A stretch of 64,000 nucleotides of DNA. It comes from Acidimicrobiia bacterium (GTDB lineage Bacteria > Actinomycetota > Acidimicrobiia > Acidimicrobiales > Poriferisodalaceae). Location of the stretch: NCBI GenBank assembly GCA_022826045.1, contig JAJDVQ010000013.1, positions 20,849 to 84,848 on the forward strand, written 5' to 3'. This document shows, piece after piece, positions 56,344 to 64,000 of this stretch. Below the pieces are notes generated by a model. That model was not told the origin of the DNA. It was given only the letters and a program-made list of their open reading frames with translations, and searched no databases. The stretch's first letter is position 1. The number at the start of each line of letters is the position of its first letter. A program made the position numbers and the translations under genes.

Positions 56344-57252
56344 ATGGCAGAGGGCACCACGCTGGTACTGCTGCACGGGCTCGGCGCCAACCGCCACGTG
56401 TGGGACGGCGTGGCCAAGCTGTGGAAGGGCGACGTATACGCGCCCGACATCCGCGGACACGGCGAGGCGCCGTGGAGCGCTCCGTACTCGTTCGGGGCGA
56501 TGGCGGCTGACGTCGCGGAGGTGCTGAATCGTGACTGCAGCGGGGTCCACTACGCCGTCGTGGGGCACTCAATGGGAGGCGCAGTGGGGCTGGCACTGGC
56601 GTCCGGCTGGTTCGGGGCACCTCCCGCCGGGGCCGCGACCGTCGGTGTGAAGCTGCGCTGGTCCGACGAGGAGTTGTCCCGCATACCGGACCTTGCCGCA
56701 CGGCCGCCACGGGAGTTTCCCGACCGTGCCGGCGCCGTCGAGTGGTTCATGAAGCTCGCGGGCCTGCACGGCGTGCTCGCCGGCGACGACGCCCGCATCG
56801 CAGCGACCATCGAGGCGGGCGTGACCGGCCCGCTGCATCACGACGCCGAGCGGCGCGTCGCGGACGGCAGGGAACCGGCGCGCACCGACCCGCCCGAACC
56901 CCCAGAACCGCCAGAACCGCCAGAACCGCCAGAACCGCTGGACCAGTCCAGTCTGCCGCCAGCCTGGCGCACCGCCCAGGACCCGGCCACCATCGAAGTC
57001 GGCCCGCCCGACATGGCGGGTCTGCTCGCCGCAGCGAAGTGCCCAGTCTCCATGGCCATCGGCGAGCGCGACCCGCTGGTCGCAGCCGACCATCACGGCG
57101 ATCTTGCCGCAGCAGCGGCAGCCAATCCGCTGGCGGCCGGTGTGACTGCGCCGCATGTATTCGGCGGCCTCGGCCACAACGCGATGGTCGAAGACCCCCA
57201 CGCAGTCGCCGACTGGCTCACGAAGCTGCCAGGCTTCGCCGACGCCCGCTGA
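56344..57252 (+). CDS. Alpha/beta hydrolase with internal (PEP)n repeat
   Basis: 'LVLLHGLGANRHVWDGVAKLWKGDVYAPDIRGHGEAPW', 'VVGHSMGGAVGLALA'. Confidence 0.88.
   Translation: MAEGTTLVLLHGLGANRHVWDGVAKLWKGDVYAPDIRGHGEAPWSAPYSFGAMAADVAEVLNRDCSGVHYAVVGHSMGGAVGLALASGWFGAPPAGAATVGVKLRWSDEELSRIPDLAARPPREFPDRAGAVEWFMKLAGLHGVLAGDDARIAATIEAGVTGPLHHDAERRVADGREPARTDPPEPPEPPEPPEPPEPLDQSSLPPAWRTAQDPATIEVGPPDMAGLLAAAKCPVSMAIGERDPLVAADHHGDLAAAAAANPLAAGVTAPHVFGGLGHNAMVEDPHAVADWLTKLPGFADAR
56897..56938 (+). repeat. 9-bp tandem repeat (CCAGAACCG)n encoding Pro-Glu-Pro units
   Basis: Four consecutive copies within CCCGAACCCCCAGAACCGCCAGAACCGCCAGAACCGCCAGAACCGCTG. Confidence 0.85.
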
Positions 57253-57346
57253 CCGTCGGGCCGGCCCAGGCCCAAGGCCAGAGCCGGGCGGCCGATTCTG
57301 CCCTCGTCGACCGGGGGGCCGGGGCTCAGGGCCAGAGCCGGGCGGC

Positions 57347-58129
57347 TCAACCCTCTTCGAGCGGCAGCTCTCCGGAGATCTTCACGCACTCGCCGCCGTC
57401 GATGTCCATCACGTGACCGGTCATCCACGAGCCGGCAGCCGACAGGAACAGCGCAGCTTCGCCGATGTCGGACGGCTCGCCGAGCCGCTTGAGCGGCAGC
57501 TGGTCGGCGATCATCTTCCCGCGGGGCCCGTCCCACAGCACCCGAGCGAAGTCAGTGCGGATCAGCCCCGGCGCGATGCAGTTCACCCGCACCTTCGGCC
57601 CCATCTCCGCCGCAAGCTGGCGGGTCATGTGCATGAGCGCGTCCTTGAACATGCAGTAGACGCCCAGCGCCTCAGACGTGTGATGCCCGCCCACCGACGC
57701 GATATTGATGACCGAGCCACCGTGGGCGCCCATCCACTTGTCCCACGCCACCTGCGACCACTGCAGCGGTGCGCGCAGGTTCACCTCATACGTCTTGTCG
57801 AGCCGGGGGATGTCGCAGTCCATCATCGGGCCCGCCCACGGGTTCGTGGCCGCGTTGTTGACCAGGATGTCCAGCGACCCGTAGCGCTCGATCGTGCCGT
57901 CCATCACCCGCTCGGCCTCGTCGAGATGCCCGATGTGCGAAGCGATGTAGCTCACCTCGCCGCTGGCCGTCTCGGCCAGATCGGCCACTGCCGCCTCGCA
58001 CTTGTCGGCCTTGCGGCTGGTGATCATCACATTCGCGCCCGCATCGGCGAACGACTTTGCGATGCCCTTGCCGATGCCGGCCGAGCCGCCGGTCACCAGC
58101 GCCGTCTTGCCGTCCAGTCGCAATTCCAT
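57347..58129 (-). CDS. SDR family oxidoreductase
   Basis: 'MELRLDGKTALVTGGSAGIGKGIAKSFADAGANVMI', 'DILVNNAATN', 'YCMFKDALMHMTRQLAAEMG'. Confidence 0.92.
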   Translation of the reverse strand: MELRLDGKTALVTGGSAGIGKGIAKSFADAGANVMITSRKADKCEAAVADLAETASGEVSYIASHIGHLDEAERVMDGTIERYGSLDILVNNAATNPWAGPMMDCDIPRLDKTYEVNLRAPLQWSQVAWDKWMGAHGGSVINIASVGGHHTSEALGVYCMFKDALMHMTRQLAAEMGPKVRVNCIAPGLIRTDFARVLWDGPRGKMIADQLPLKRLGEPSDIGEAALFLSAAGSWMTGHVMDIDGGECVKISGELPLEEG

Positions 58130-58139
58130 GGTGAACTCC

Positions 58140-59390
58140 CTAGCTCTTGCCGATCTGGTTCCACGGGCCGCCGTCGGAACGCGGTTCACGCGGCAGCCCG
58201 AGCACCCGGTCGCCGACGATGTTGCGCTGCACCTCCGACGTGCCGGCGTAGATCGTCCCGGGCCTGGCGCCCATGAACGTCTGGACCCACGACAGCGACG
58301 AGAACTCCGCTCCCACGGCGTCGGTGTTGATGCCGTTCGCCGCAGGATGACCGCTGGGCGCCGTCGCCTCCATGCCGAGCAGATCCAGCGAGAACTCGGT
58401 GACCCAGTGGTGGTACTCGCTCCACAGGAGCTTGTGCAGCGACGACTCGGGCCCAGGTGCGTTGCCGGCCAGCACGTTGGTGACGTTTCGCTGGCCCATC
58501 CACTTCATGATCTCGACCTTGGTGTGGGCCCGCGCAAGATCTTGGCGTACGAGCGGGTCGTCGTTGGCGCCCCGCTCCAATGCAACCGCAGTGATGCGGT
58601 CAAGCTCATCGCGGAAGCGGAGCGCGTCGGTGGTGGCGCCATGGCCTCGCTCGAAGCCCAGCAGCACGTTCGCCACCCGCCAGCCGTCGTTCACGTCGCC
58701 GACCACGTTCTCCTTCGCCGTCTTGGCGTCGGTGAAGAACACCTCGTTGAAGTCGTGCCGGTTGTTGATGTTGATGATCGGGCGCATCTCCACACCGGGC
58801 TGGTCCACCGGCACCAGCAGGAAGGAGATGCCGCGGTGCTTGGCCTCGGTGGGGTTGGTGCGGCACAGCACGAAGATCCAGTTGGCGGTGTGGCCGCTGG
58901 AGGTCCAGATCTTCTGGCCGTTGATCACCCACTCGTCGCCGTCGAGCACGGCGCGCGTGCCCAGGTTGGCGAGGTCGGAGCCGCTGTCGGGCTCGCTGTA
59001 GCCCTGGCACCAGCGATGCTCGCCCGAGATGATCTTGGGCAGGAAGTGGCGCTTCTGCTCCTCGGTGCCGCACTCGATGATGGCGTTGCCGACCATCGTG
59101 ATGCTGAAGCCGTCGTTGTTGCCGCCGGTGGGGACCCCGGCCTTGGCGAACTCCTCGGCCAGCACGACACGCTCGACTTCGCTGAGCCCGGCGCCGCCGT
59201 ACTCGACCGGCCACGAGACGGCCAGCAGCTGATTCTCCGACAGCAGCGTCCGCCACTCATCGGTGAAGCGGTCGGCGGCCTCTTCGTCGAGGGCGCCCAT
59301 GCCGGACCAGTTCGAGGGCAGGTGCTCTGCCAGGAAGGCCTGGATCTTCTCCCGGTAGTCCTCGGCCTCGTCGGTGTAGGTCGGATCCAT
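58140..59390 (-). CDS. Acyl-CoA dehydrogenase
   Basis: 'WCQGYSEPDSGSDLANLGTRAVLDGDEWVINGQKIWTSSGHTANWIF'. Confidence 0.94.
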   Translation of the reverse strand: MDPTYTDEAEDYREKIQAFLAEHLPSNWSGMGALDEEAADRFTDEWRTLLSENQLLAVSWPVEYGGAGLSEVERVVLAEEFAKAGVPTGGNNDGFSITMVGNAIIECGTEEQKRHFLPKIISGEHRWCQGYSEPDSGSDLANLGTRAVLDGDEWVINGQKIWTSSGHTANWIFVLCRTNPTEAKHRGISFLLVPVDQPGVEMRPIININNRHDFNEVFFTDAKTAKENVVGDVNDGWRVANVLLGFERGHGATTDALRFRDELDRITAVALERGANDDPLVRQDLARAHTKVEIMKWMGQRNVTNVLAGNAPGPESSLHKLLWSEYHHWVTEFSLDLLGMEATAPSGHPAANGINTDAVGAEFSSLSWVQTFMGARPGTIYAGTSEVQRNIVGDRVLGLPREPRSDGGPWNQIGKS

Positions 59391-59469
59391 GGGCGCGCTC
59401 CCCTGCTTGGCTGACAGCTCAGCTCGTCGCTGAGTCTGCCACGCGACAGGGTGGTTGGCTCAGGGCCGA

Positions 59470-59565
59470 TACCCGCTGCGCTGGTCGCTCCGGCGCCGGC
59501 CTACGGCCGGCAGCCGCCGTGCTGGTCGCTCCGGTCCCGGCCTACGGCCGGTAGCCGAAGGTAGA
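59470..59565. repeat. Imperfect ~41-bp tandem repeat with CCGGCCTACGGCCGG palindromes at 3' end of carboxylase gene
   Basis: GCTGGTCGCTCCGGcgCCGGCCTACGGCCGGcAGCC repeated as GCTGGTCGCTCCGGtcCCGGCCTACGGCCGGtAGCC. Confidence 0.8.
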
Positions 59566-61092
59566 CGGCCCGTGCCGGAGGGCGCGGCGGGCGAGGTCCA
59601 CCCACTCGCACAGCACCGGGCGGGTGTCGCGCGGGTCGATGATCTCCTCGATCTCGAAGAACTCGGCCGAGCGGTGCGGCGAGCGCACGCTGTTGAGCCG
59701 CTCACGGATCTCTTCGAGCAGCTCGTCGGGCGTGTCGCTGTCGGCCAGGTCCTGCTTGTAGGCCACCTCGAGGCCGCCTTCGATGGGCAGCGAGCCCCAG
59801 TCACCCGAGGGCCATGCCACCCGGAAGCTGCGGGCGCCCGGCTGGTTGTTGGCCGCGCCGGCGACGCCGAATGCCTTGCGGACGACCACACAGGCGAACG
59901 GGGCGGTGAGCTGTCCCAGTGCGGCGAGGGCAGCCGATCCGAAGCGGATCGTCCCGCTCTCCTCGGATTCCTTGCCGATCAGGAAGCCCGGGCAATCTGC
60001 CAGGTGCACCACGGGCAGGTGGAACGTGGAGGCAGTGTCGAGCAGGCGGATGAGCTTGCGGCAGCTGTCAGCTGTCCAGCCGCCGCCGTACACGTAGGGA
60101 TCCTCGCCGAAGATCGCCACCGGCCACCCGTCGAGGCGTGCAAGTCCGGTGATGATCGAACGCCCCCAGCGACTGCCGATCTCGAAGAAGCTGCCCTGGT
60201 CGCAGACCGACTCGATGATCGAGCGCATCTTGTAGACGCGCCGTGGCTCACGCGGCACGATCGAGATCAGCTCCTCGTCGCGCCGCTGCGGGCTGTCGCC
60301 GCTCAGCACCCGCTCGGGCAGTTCGTCCACATTGGCAGGCAGGTACGACAGGAACCGGCGTGCCCGCTCGAACGCCTCGTCCTCGCTGTCCACCACGTCG
60401 TCAATTGCGCCGTTGGCCGTGTGGATGTCTGCGTGGCCGAGTTCTTCCTTGCCGTGATCGCCCAGCGACGCCTGCTCGACGAGTGCCGGCCCGGCAATCA
60501 TCATCTGGGCGGTGTCGCGCACGATGACCGAGTAGTGCGCAGTGGCCACCCGGGCGGCGCCGATGCCCGCCACCGAGCCCAGCGCCAGCGACACCGATGG
60601 GGCGACCGAGAGGTGATTCACGATGACGTCCCAGCCCCGCAGTTCGGGGATGTAGGTGCGGCCCGCCATCTCGATGGATTTGACCGAGCCGCCGCCGCCC
60701 ATGCCGTCCACCAGGCGGATGTGCGGCAGCCGCATCTCGTACGCCATTGACTCCGCCGCGTTGCGCTTCTCGGGGATGGTGGCGTCCGAGGAGCCGCCGC
60801 GCACGGTGAAGTCGTCGCCGGACAGGACCACAGGCCGATCGTCGATACGAGCAAGGCCGAAGATGAAGTTCGACGGCGTCAGGTGGACGAGATTGCCGTG
60901 ATCGTCGTACTCGGCGACGCCGGCGGTCTTGCCGATCTCGTGGAACGAGCCCTTGTCCACCATGGCATCGATGCGCTCGCGCACCGTCATCTTGCCGAAG
61001 AAGTGCTGCCGCTCGACCTTGTCGGGCCCGCCCAGCGCCTCGGCAAACTCCTCGCGCCGACGCAGCTCTGCGATCTCGGGCTCCCAGCTCAT
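59542..61092 (-). CDS. Acyl-CoA carboxylase carboxyltransferase subunit
   Basis: 'GKMTVRERIDAMVDKGSFHEIGK', 'DGMGGGGSVKSIEMAGRTYIPELRGWD', 'SWGRSIITGLARLDGWPVAIFGEDPYVYGGGWTAD'-like. Confidence 0.9.
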   Translation of the reverse strand: MSWEPEIAELRRREEFAEALGGPDKVERQHFFGKMTVRERIDAMVDKGSFHEIGKTAGVAEYDDHGNLVHLTPSNFIFGLARIDDRPVVLSGDDFTVRGGSSDATIPEKRNAAESMAYEMRLPHIRLVDGMGGGGSVKSIEMAGRTYIPELRGWDVIVNHLSVAPSVSLALGSVAGIGAARVATAHYSVIVRDTAQMMIAGPALVEQASLGDHGKEELGHADIHTANGAIDDVVDSEDEAFERARRFLSYLPANVDELPERVLSGDSPQRRDEELISIVPREPRRVYKMRSIIESVCDQGSFFEIGSRWGRSIITGLARLDGWPVAIFGEDPYVYGGGWTADSCRKLIRLLDTASTFHLPVVHLADCPGFLIGKESEESGTIRFGSAALAALGQLTAPFACVVVRKAFGVAGAANNQPGARSFRVAWPSGDWGSLPIEGGLEVAYKQDLADSDTPDELLEEIRERLNSVRSPHRSAEFFEIEEIIDPRDTRPVLCEWVDLARRALRHGPSTFGYRP

Positions 61093-61290
61093 GCAACCCC
61101 CGTTCTGGCGGCTCGCCCCGACGCAGCGAACCCGCACAAAGGGTACGGCTGCGCTCGGGGTGCCTGCCTGCCGAGCCCGACGGGCATCCCGCCCGCTTCA
61201 GCCAGCAGCGGGATCGACCAGCAGCTTGATCGCCGCGCCTGTCAGAAAATAATAGTATATTTAGATAATTTTCAATCTATTCTCTCAGCG

Positions 61291-61506
61291 ATGTCAGCAG
61301 GTGAGCCGTACGTGTGGCTTCCCGGCCTCATCGAATTGAATGGAGACGAGGCGCTGGCGGTGTTGTACGCGCTCGACGTTGCAATCGCGAGAGCTCGAAG
61401 CGCACACGAAGAGCGGGTTGCAGAGGCCGCCAAATTGCTCATCACGCGTAAGCTCTGGGACGAGCTCGCGGACATTCTCGAAATGAACGGAGATCACGAT
61501 GGCTAG
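61291..61506 (+). CDS. Small hypothetical protein
   Basis: 71 aa from ATG 61291 behind an AT-rich upstream region; 8-nt overlap with next ORF. Confidence 0.55.
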   Translation: MSAGEPYVWLPGLIELNGDEALAVLYALDVAIARARSAHEERVAEAAKLLITRKLWDELADILEMNGDHDG

Positions 61507-61828
61507 ACCCCCGACCATGCGACATCTCGTCGCTGAAGATGACCCCGTGCGAGCGGGGATCGCTGCGGAGCGGCTCGGCGTCGAGCTGTTCGACATCTAC
61601 TGCATGATCGAGTGGGGCGAGATCATCGGGGGACCCGACCCGGACCGCCGCGTCGCCGTGCCGGCCGCCGAGATCGACCGTGTCATCGCCGTCGGCGGCG
61701 CCCCGAATTACGCCGAACTCTGGTGCAAGTACGGATCGGGCAAGAACTTTCCCGAGGCCGAGAGGCGGCGCCTGTCGGCGATGCACAAGTCACTTGCAGC
61801 CAGCGCCCTCGAGGCGCTGCCCAGCTAG
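61499..61828 (+). CDS. Small hypothetical protein (109 aa)
   Basis: Coding-like composition; overlaps upstream small ORF. Confidence 0.55.
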   Translation: MARPPTMRHLVAEDDPVRAGIAAERLGVELFDIYCMIEWGEIIGGPDPDRRVAVPAAEIDRVIAVGGAPNYAELWCKYGSGKNFPEAERRRLSAMHKSLAASALEALPS

Positions 61829-61896
61829 CGCCGACCCAAGCCGAGCCAGCCGATCGGCAACACGTACAGATCATCGCCTTCGCATATCGTGCGCGT

Positions 61897-62682
61897 ATGG
61901 AATTGAGACTTGACGGTCGCACAGCGCTGATCACCGGGGGCAGCCGCGGTCTGGGACGGGCGATGGCCGAGACGTTCGCTGCTGCGGGTGCCGCGGTGGC
62001 CGTGGTGGCCCGAGACCAGGCGGTGCTTGATGCGACGCTCGCAGCGCTCCGAGATGCGAACCCAGATGCCGCTCACACAGCGATTTCGGCCGATGTACGC
62101 GTGGCGGACGAGGTCTCCCGAGCTCACGCAGAAGCGGTGGAGGTCTGCGGGCCGGTGGACATCCTCGTCAACAACTCCGGGACGTCGCACGCCAAGCCGT
62201 TCCTGGACATCACCGACGACGACTGGCACGACGATCTCGACCTGAAGCTGTTCTCGGCGATCCGACTGTGCCGGCTCTGCATCCCGCACATGCGCAGTCA
62301 GGGCTGGGGGCGGATCATCAACTCGCTGAACGCCGAGGCCAAAGCGCCGAGGGCGCAGACGTGCCCGACCTCTGCGACCCGCGCCGCGGGCATGGCGATG
62401 ACCAAGGCGCTCGCGTCGGAGTTCGCGACCGACGGCGTGCTCGTGAACGCGCTCAACACAGGCCTGCTCGTGACCCACCAGTGGCGGGCTCGCTGGGAGC
62501 GAATGCAGCCCGCCGAAACGTTCGAGGAGTACACCGCAGCGGTCGGCGAGCGGATTCCCATCGGCCGCATGGGCGACGCCCAGGAGTTCGCCAACTTGGC
62601 TCTGTTCCTCGCCAGCGACGCTGCCAGCTACGTCACTGGCGCCGCAATCAACATCGACGGCGGTCTGTGCCCCGTCGTATAG
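61897..62682 (+). CDS. SDR family oxidoreductase
   Basis: 'MELRLDGRTALITGGSRGLGRAMAETFAAAGAAVAVVARDQ', 'VDILVNNSGTSHAKPFLDI', 'YVTGAAINIDGGLCPVV'; ATG 61897. Confidence 0.93.
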   Translation: MELRLDGRTALITGGSRGLGRAMAETFAAAGAAVAVVARDQAVLDATLAALRDANPDAAHTAISADVRVADEVSRAHAEAVEVCGPVDILVNNSGTSHAKPFLDITDDDWHDDLDLKLFSAIRLCRLCIPHMRSQGWGRIINSLNAEAKAPRAQTCPTSATRAAGMAMTKALASEFATDGVLVNALNTGLLVTHQWRARWERMQPAETFEEYTAAVGERIPIGRMGDAQEFANLALFLASDAASYVTGAAINIDGGLCPVV

Positions 62683-62832
62683 CCCCCTTGCAGGCAGGGG
62701 GTCGCGGGTTCGGGTCCGGTCAGTTCCGCCGGTTTGGGCGGGGTCGGGGGCGTTCGAGGTTCGTTTTCTGTTGGCTGATTGTCTATCGTGGTGGCTGTGA
62801 GTGTGCGTCGGCACATGCGAGGGAGGCTGGTG

Positions 62833-64000
62833 ATGGTTGTTCGTAGTGTTCGGGCTGGGCTGAGGAGCCTCCCCCCCCCCCTGTTTGGTTCGGCTGGGCG
62901 GCCGGGGCGCGTGAGGCGTGCTTGGGGGCGGCGCGTTGCGGCTGTCGCGGTGCTGTGCGTCGCGGTCGTGGCGGTGGCGCCGGCTGAGCGGGCCGGGGCG
63001 CAGAGTGTCCCGAACGTGTGGTTTTCCATTTTGGGGACTTTCCCGGCGCTGGAGCCGTCAGAAATACGGGCGGCAAATTTCCAGGTCAACCAGGATCTGA
63101 CCGCGCCGCTGACTGTCAGCTACACGATTGGCGGCACGGCGACTTGCGGGACGGACTACACCATCGCCGGCGCGGACTGCGCCCAAATGACCGGGACGTT
63201 CACCTTCCCGGCGGGCACGGAGAGGTTCTCCAATGTTCGGTTGCCGCTGACGATCCTGGCCGACGCGGTCCCCGACAACGGCGAGACCATCGTTTTGACC
63301 CTCGTCGACGGCGCCGGCTACAACCTGGGCTCGGGCACCGCGATAACGGCGATGATCGTTGAGAACTCCGGCCGGGCCGCGTTCCGGATCGGCGGCCTGC
63401 CCCAGGTGAACGGCACCCTGACGGGGCATCGGGTCTGCGACGACGCCGACGGCAACGGCACGGTCACCGGTTACCAGTGGCAGAGCAGAAGCAGTCCCGG
63501 AAGGGCTGCGTTCACCAATATCGCCGGCGCGACGTCCCAGAGCTACACCCTGACGCAGGCGGCCTCGGGCCATTACTTCCGGCTCCGTGTCGAGTACACC
63601 GACGGGAACAACGTCTCCACGCGGGTCTACTCGCCGATCGTCGGCCCGATCGGGCCGGTCGCGGCGGCGAACACGGTGGGGTTCGGCCGCGGCGGCTACA
63701 ACGTGCGCGAGGGCGACCCGCTGGAGCCGACGCTGACCTTCGGCTCGCCCACGGCGCAGGAGCAGACCTTCGAGATCGTCTTCCAGACTTGCGACGCCGA
63801 CCTGGGCAATGACGTCAGCGTGGATTACGCCGAACACAGCTCGTTTGTGCGCGACACCGATGTCTCCGCCGCGCACTCGGTGACGGTGCCCGCGGGCGTG
63901 ACCAGCCACACCTTCAGCCTGCCCGTGCCGGCGGACGGCGAGATCGAGGGCTACGAGACCTTCGTCATGGGCTTCGGCGCGATCCCGGCCGGGATCACCA
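62833..64000 (+). CDS. Secreted/surface protein with Calx-beta-like domains (runs off window)
   Basis: RBS GGGAGG then ATG 62833; hydrophobic signal 'VAAVAVLCVAVVAVAPAERAGA'; 'LTVSYTIGGTATCGTDYTIAGADC...GTFTFPAGTERFSNVRLPLTILADAVPDNGETIVLTLVDG'. Confidence 0.82.
   Translation, partial: MVVRSVRAGLRSLPPPLFGSAGRPGRVRRAWGRRVAAVAVLCVAVVAVAPAERAGAQSVPNVWFSILGTFPALEPSEIRAANFQVNQDLTAPLTVSYTIGGTATCGTDYTIAGADCAQMTGTFTFPAGTERFSNVRLPLTILADAVPDNGETIVLTLVDGAGYNLGSGTAITAMIVENSGRAAFRIGGLPQVNGTLTGHRVCDDADGNGTVTGYQWQSRSSPGRAAFTNIAGATSQSYTLTQAASGHYFRLRVEYTDGNNVSTRVYSPIVGPIGPVAAANTVGFGRGGYNVREGDPLEPTLTFGSPTAQEQTFEIVFQTCDADLGNDVSVDYAEHSSFVRDTDVSAAHSVTVPAGVTSHTFSLPVPADGEIEGYETFVMGFGAIPAGIT
62871..62881. repeat. 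Homopolymeric C11 tract in the signal-peptide-coding region
   Basis: GAGCCT-CCCCCCCCCCC-TGTTT; reading frame is open with 11 Cs. Confidence 0.9.

Noticed and set aside
57260-57340. Direct repeat GGCCAGAGCCGGGCGGC between alpha/beta hydrolase and SDR gene
   Set aside because: Short, GC-rich and explainable by low complexity; no positional partner or hairpin of note.
1-64000. rRNA or tRNA genes
   Set aside because: No rRNA-like or clear tRNA cloverleaf sequence recognised; a tRNAscan run would be decisive.

Overview
This is a high-GC, gene-dense bacterial window. Gene content (F420/LLM oxidoreductases, P450s, CaiB, TauD, AddAB-like genes, actinobacterial-style zinc tails) suggests an actinobacterium, perhaps Acidimicrobiia-like; that placement is inference. 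The metabolic backbone includes a TRAP transporter, four LLM oxidoreductases, an amidase, an ECF sigma factor with a probable anti-sigma partner, a CaiB/TauD/P450/MFS block, a dihydropyrimidinase/beta-ureidopropionase cluster with a truncated NMT1-like binding protein, and acyl-CoA metabolism genes. There are two accessory regions. Region A (~6.0-11.4 kb) holds an HNH gene frameshifted by a perfect 16-bp tandem duplication, an AbiEi/AbiEii-like pair whose antitoxin-like member carries a transposase-type zinc ribbon, a phosphoesterase, and a Fic protein with repeated sites at its promoter. The AbiEii-like and Fic proteins end in the same C-x10-C-x5-H-x3-H tail. Region B (~35.2-53.1 kb) holds mazEF, a compact type I-G (I-U) CRISPR-Cas locus with only 3 repeats and 2 spacers, and a rearranged island. 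That island contains one intact and two deleted copies of a DUF222/HNH (13E12-like) gene, two copies of a TM/coiled-coil gene differing by one 33-bp hendecad unit, a DUF4143 ATPase, an NTase with a broken partner, and an AAA ATPase-DUF4276 pair. A paired motif (TGGGGATTTGGAG, 23-bp spacing) occurs near both ATPase modules. The right edge begins a Calx-beta-like surface protein with an in-frame 11-C tract in its signal-peptide region, a candidate phase-variation switch. All family calls come from reading motifs by eye; no database search was run.
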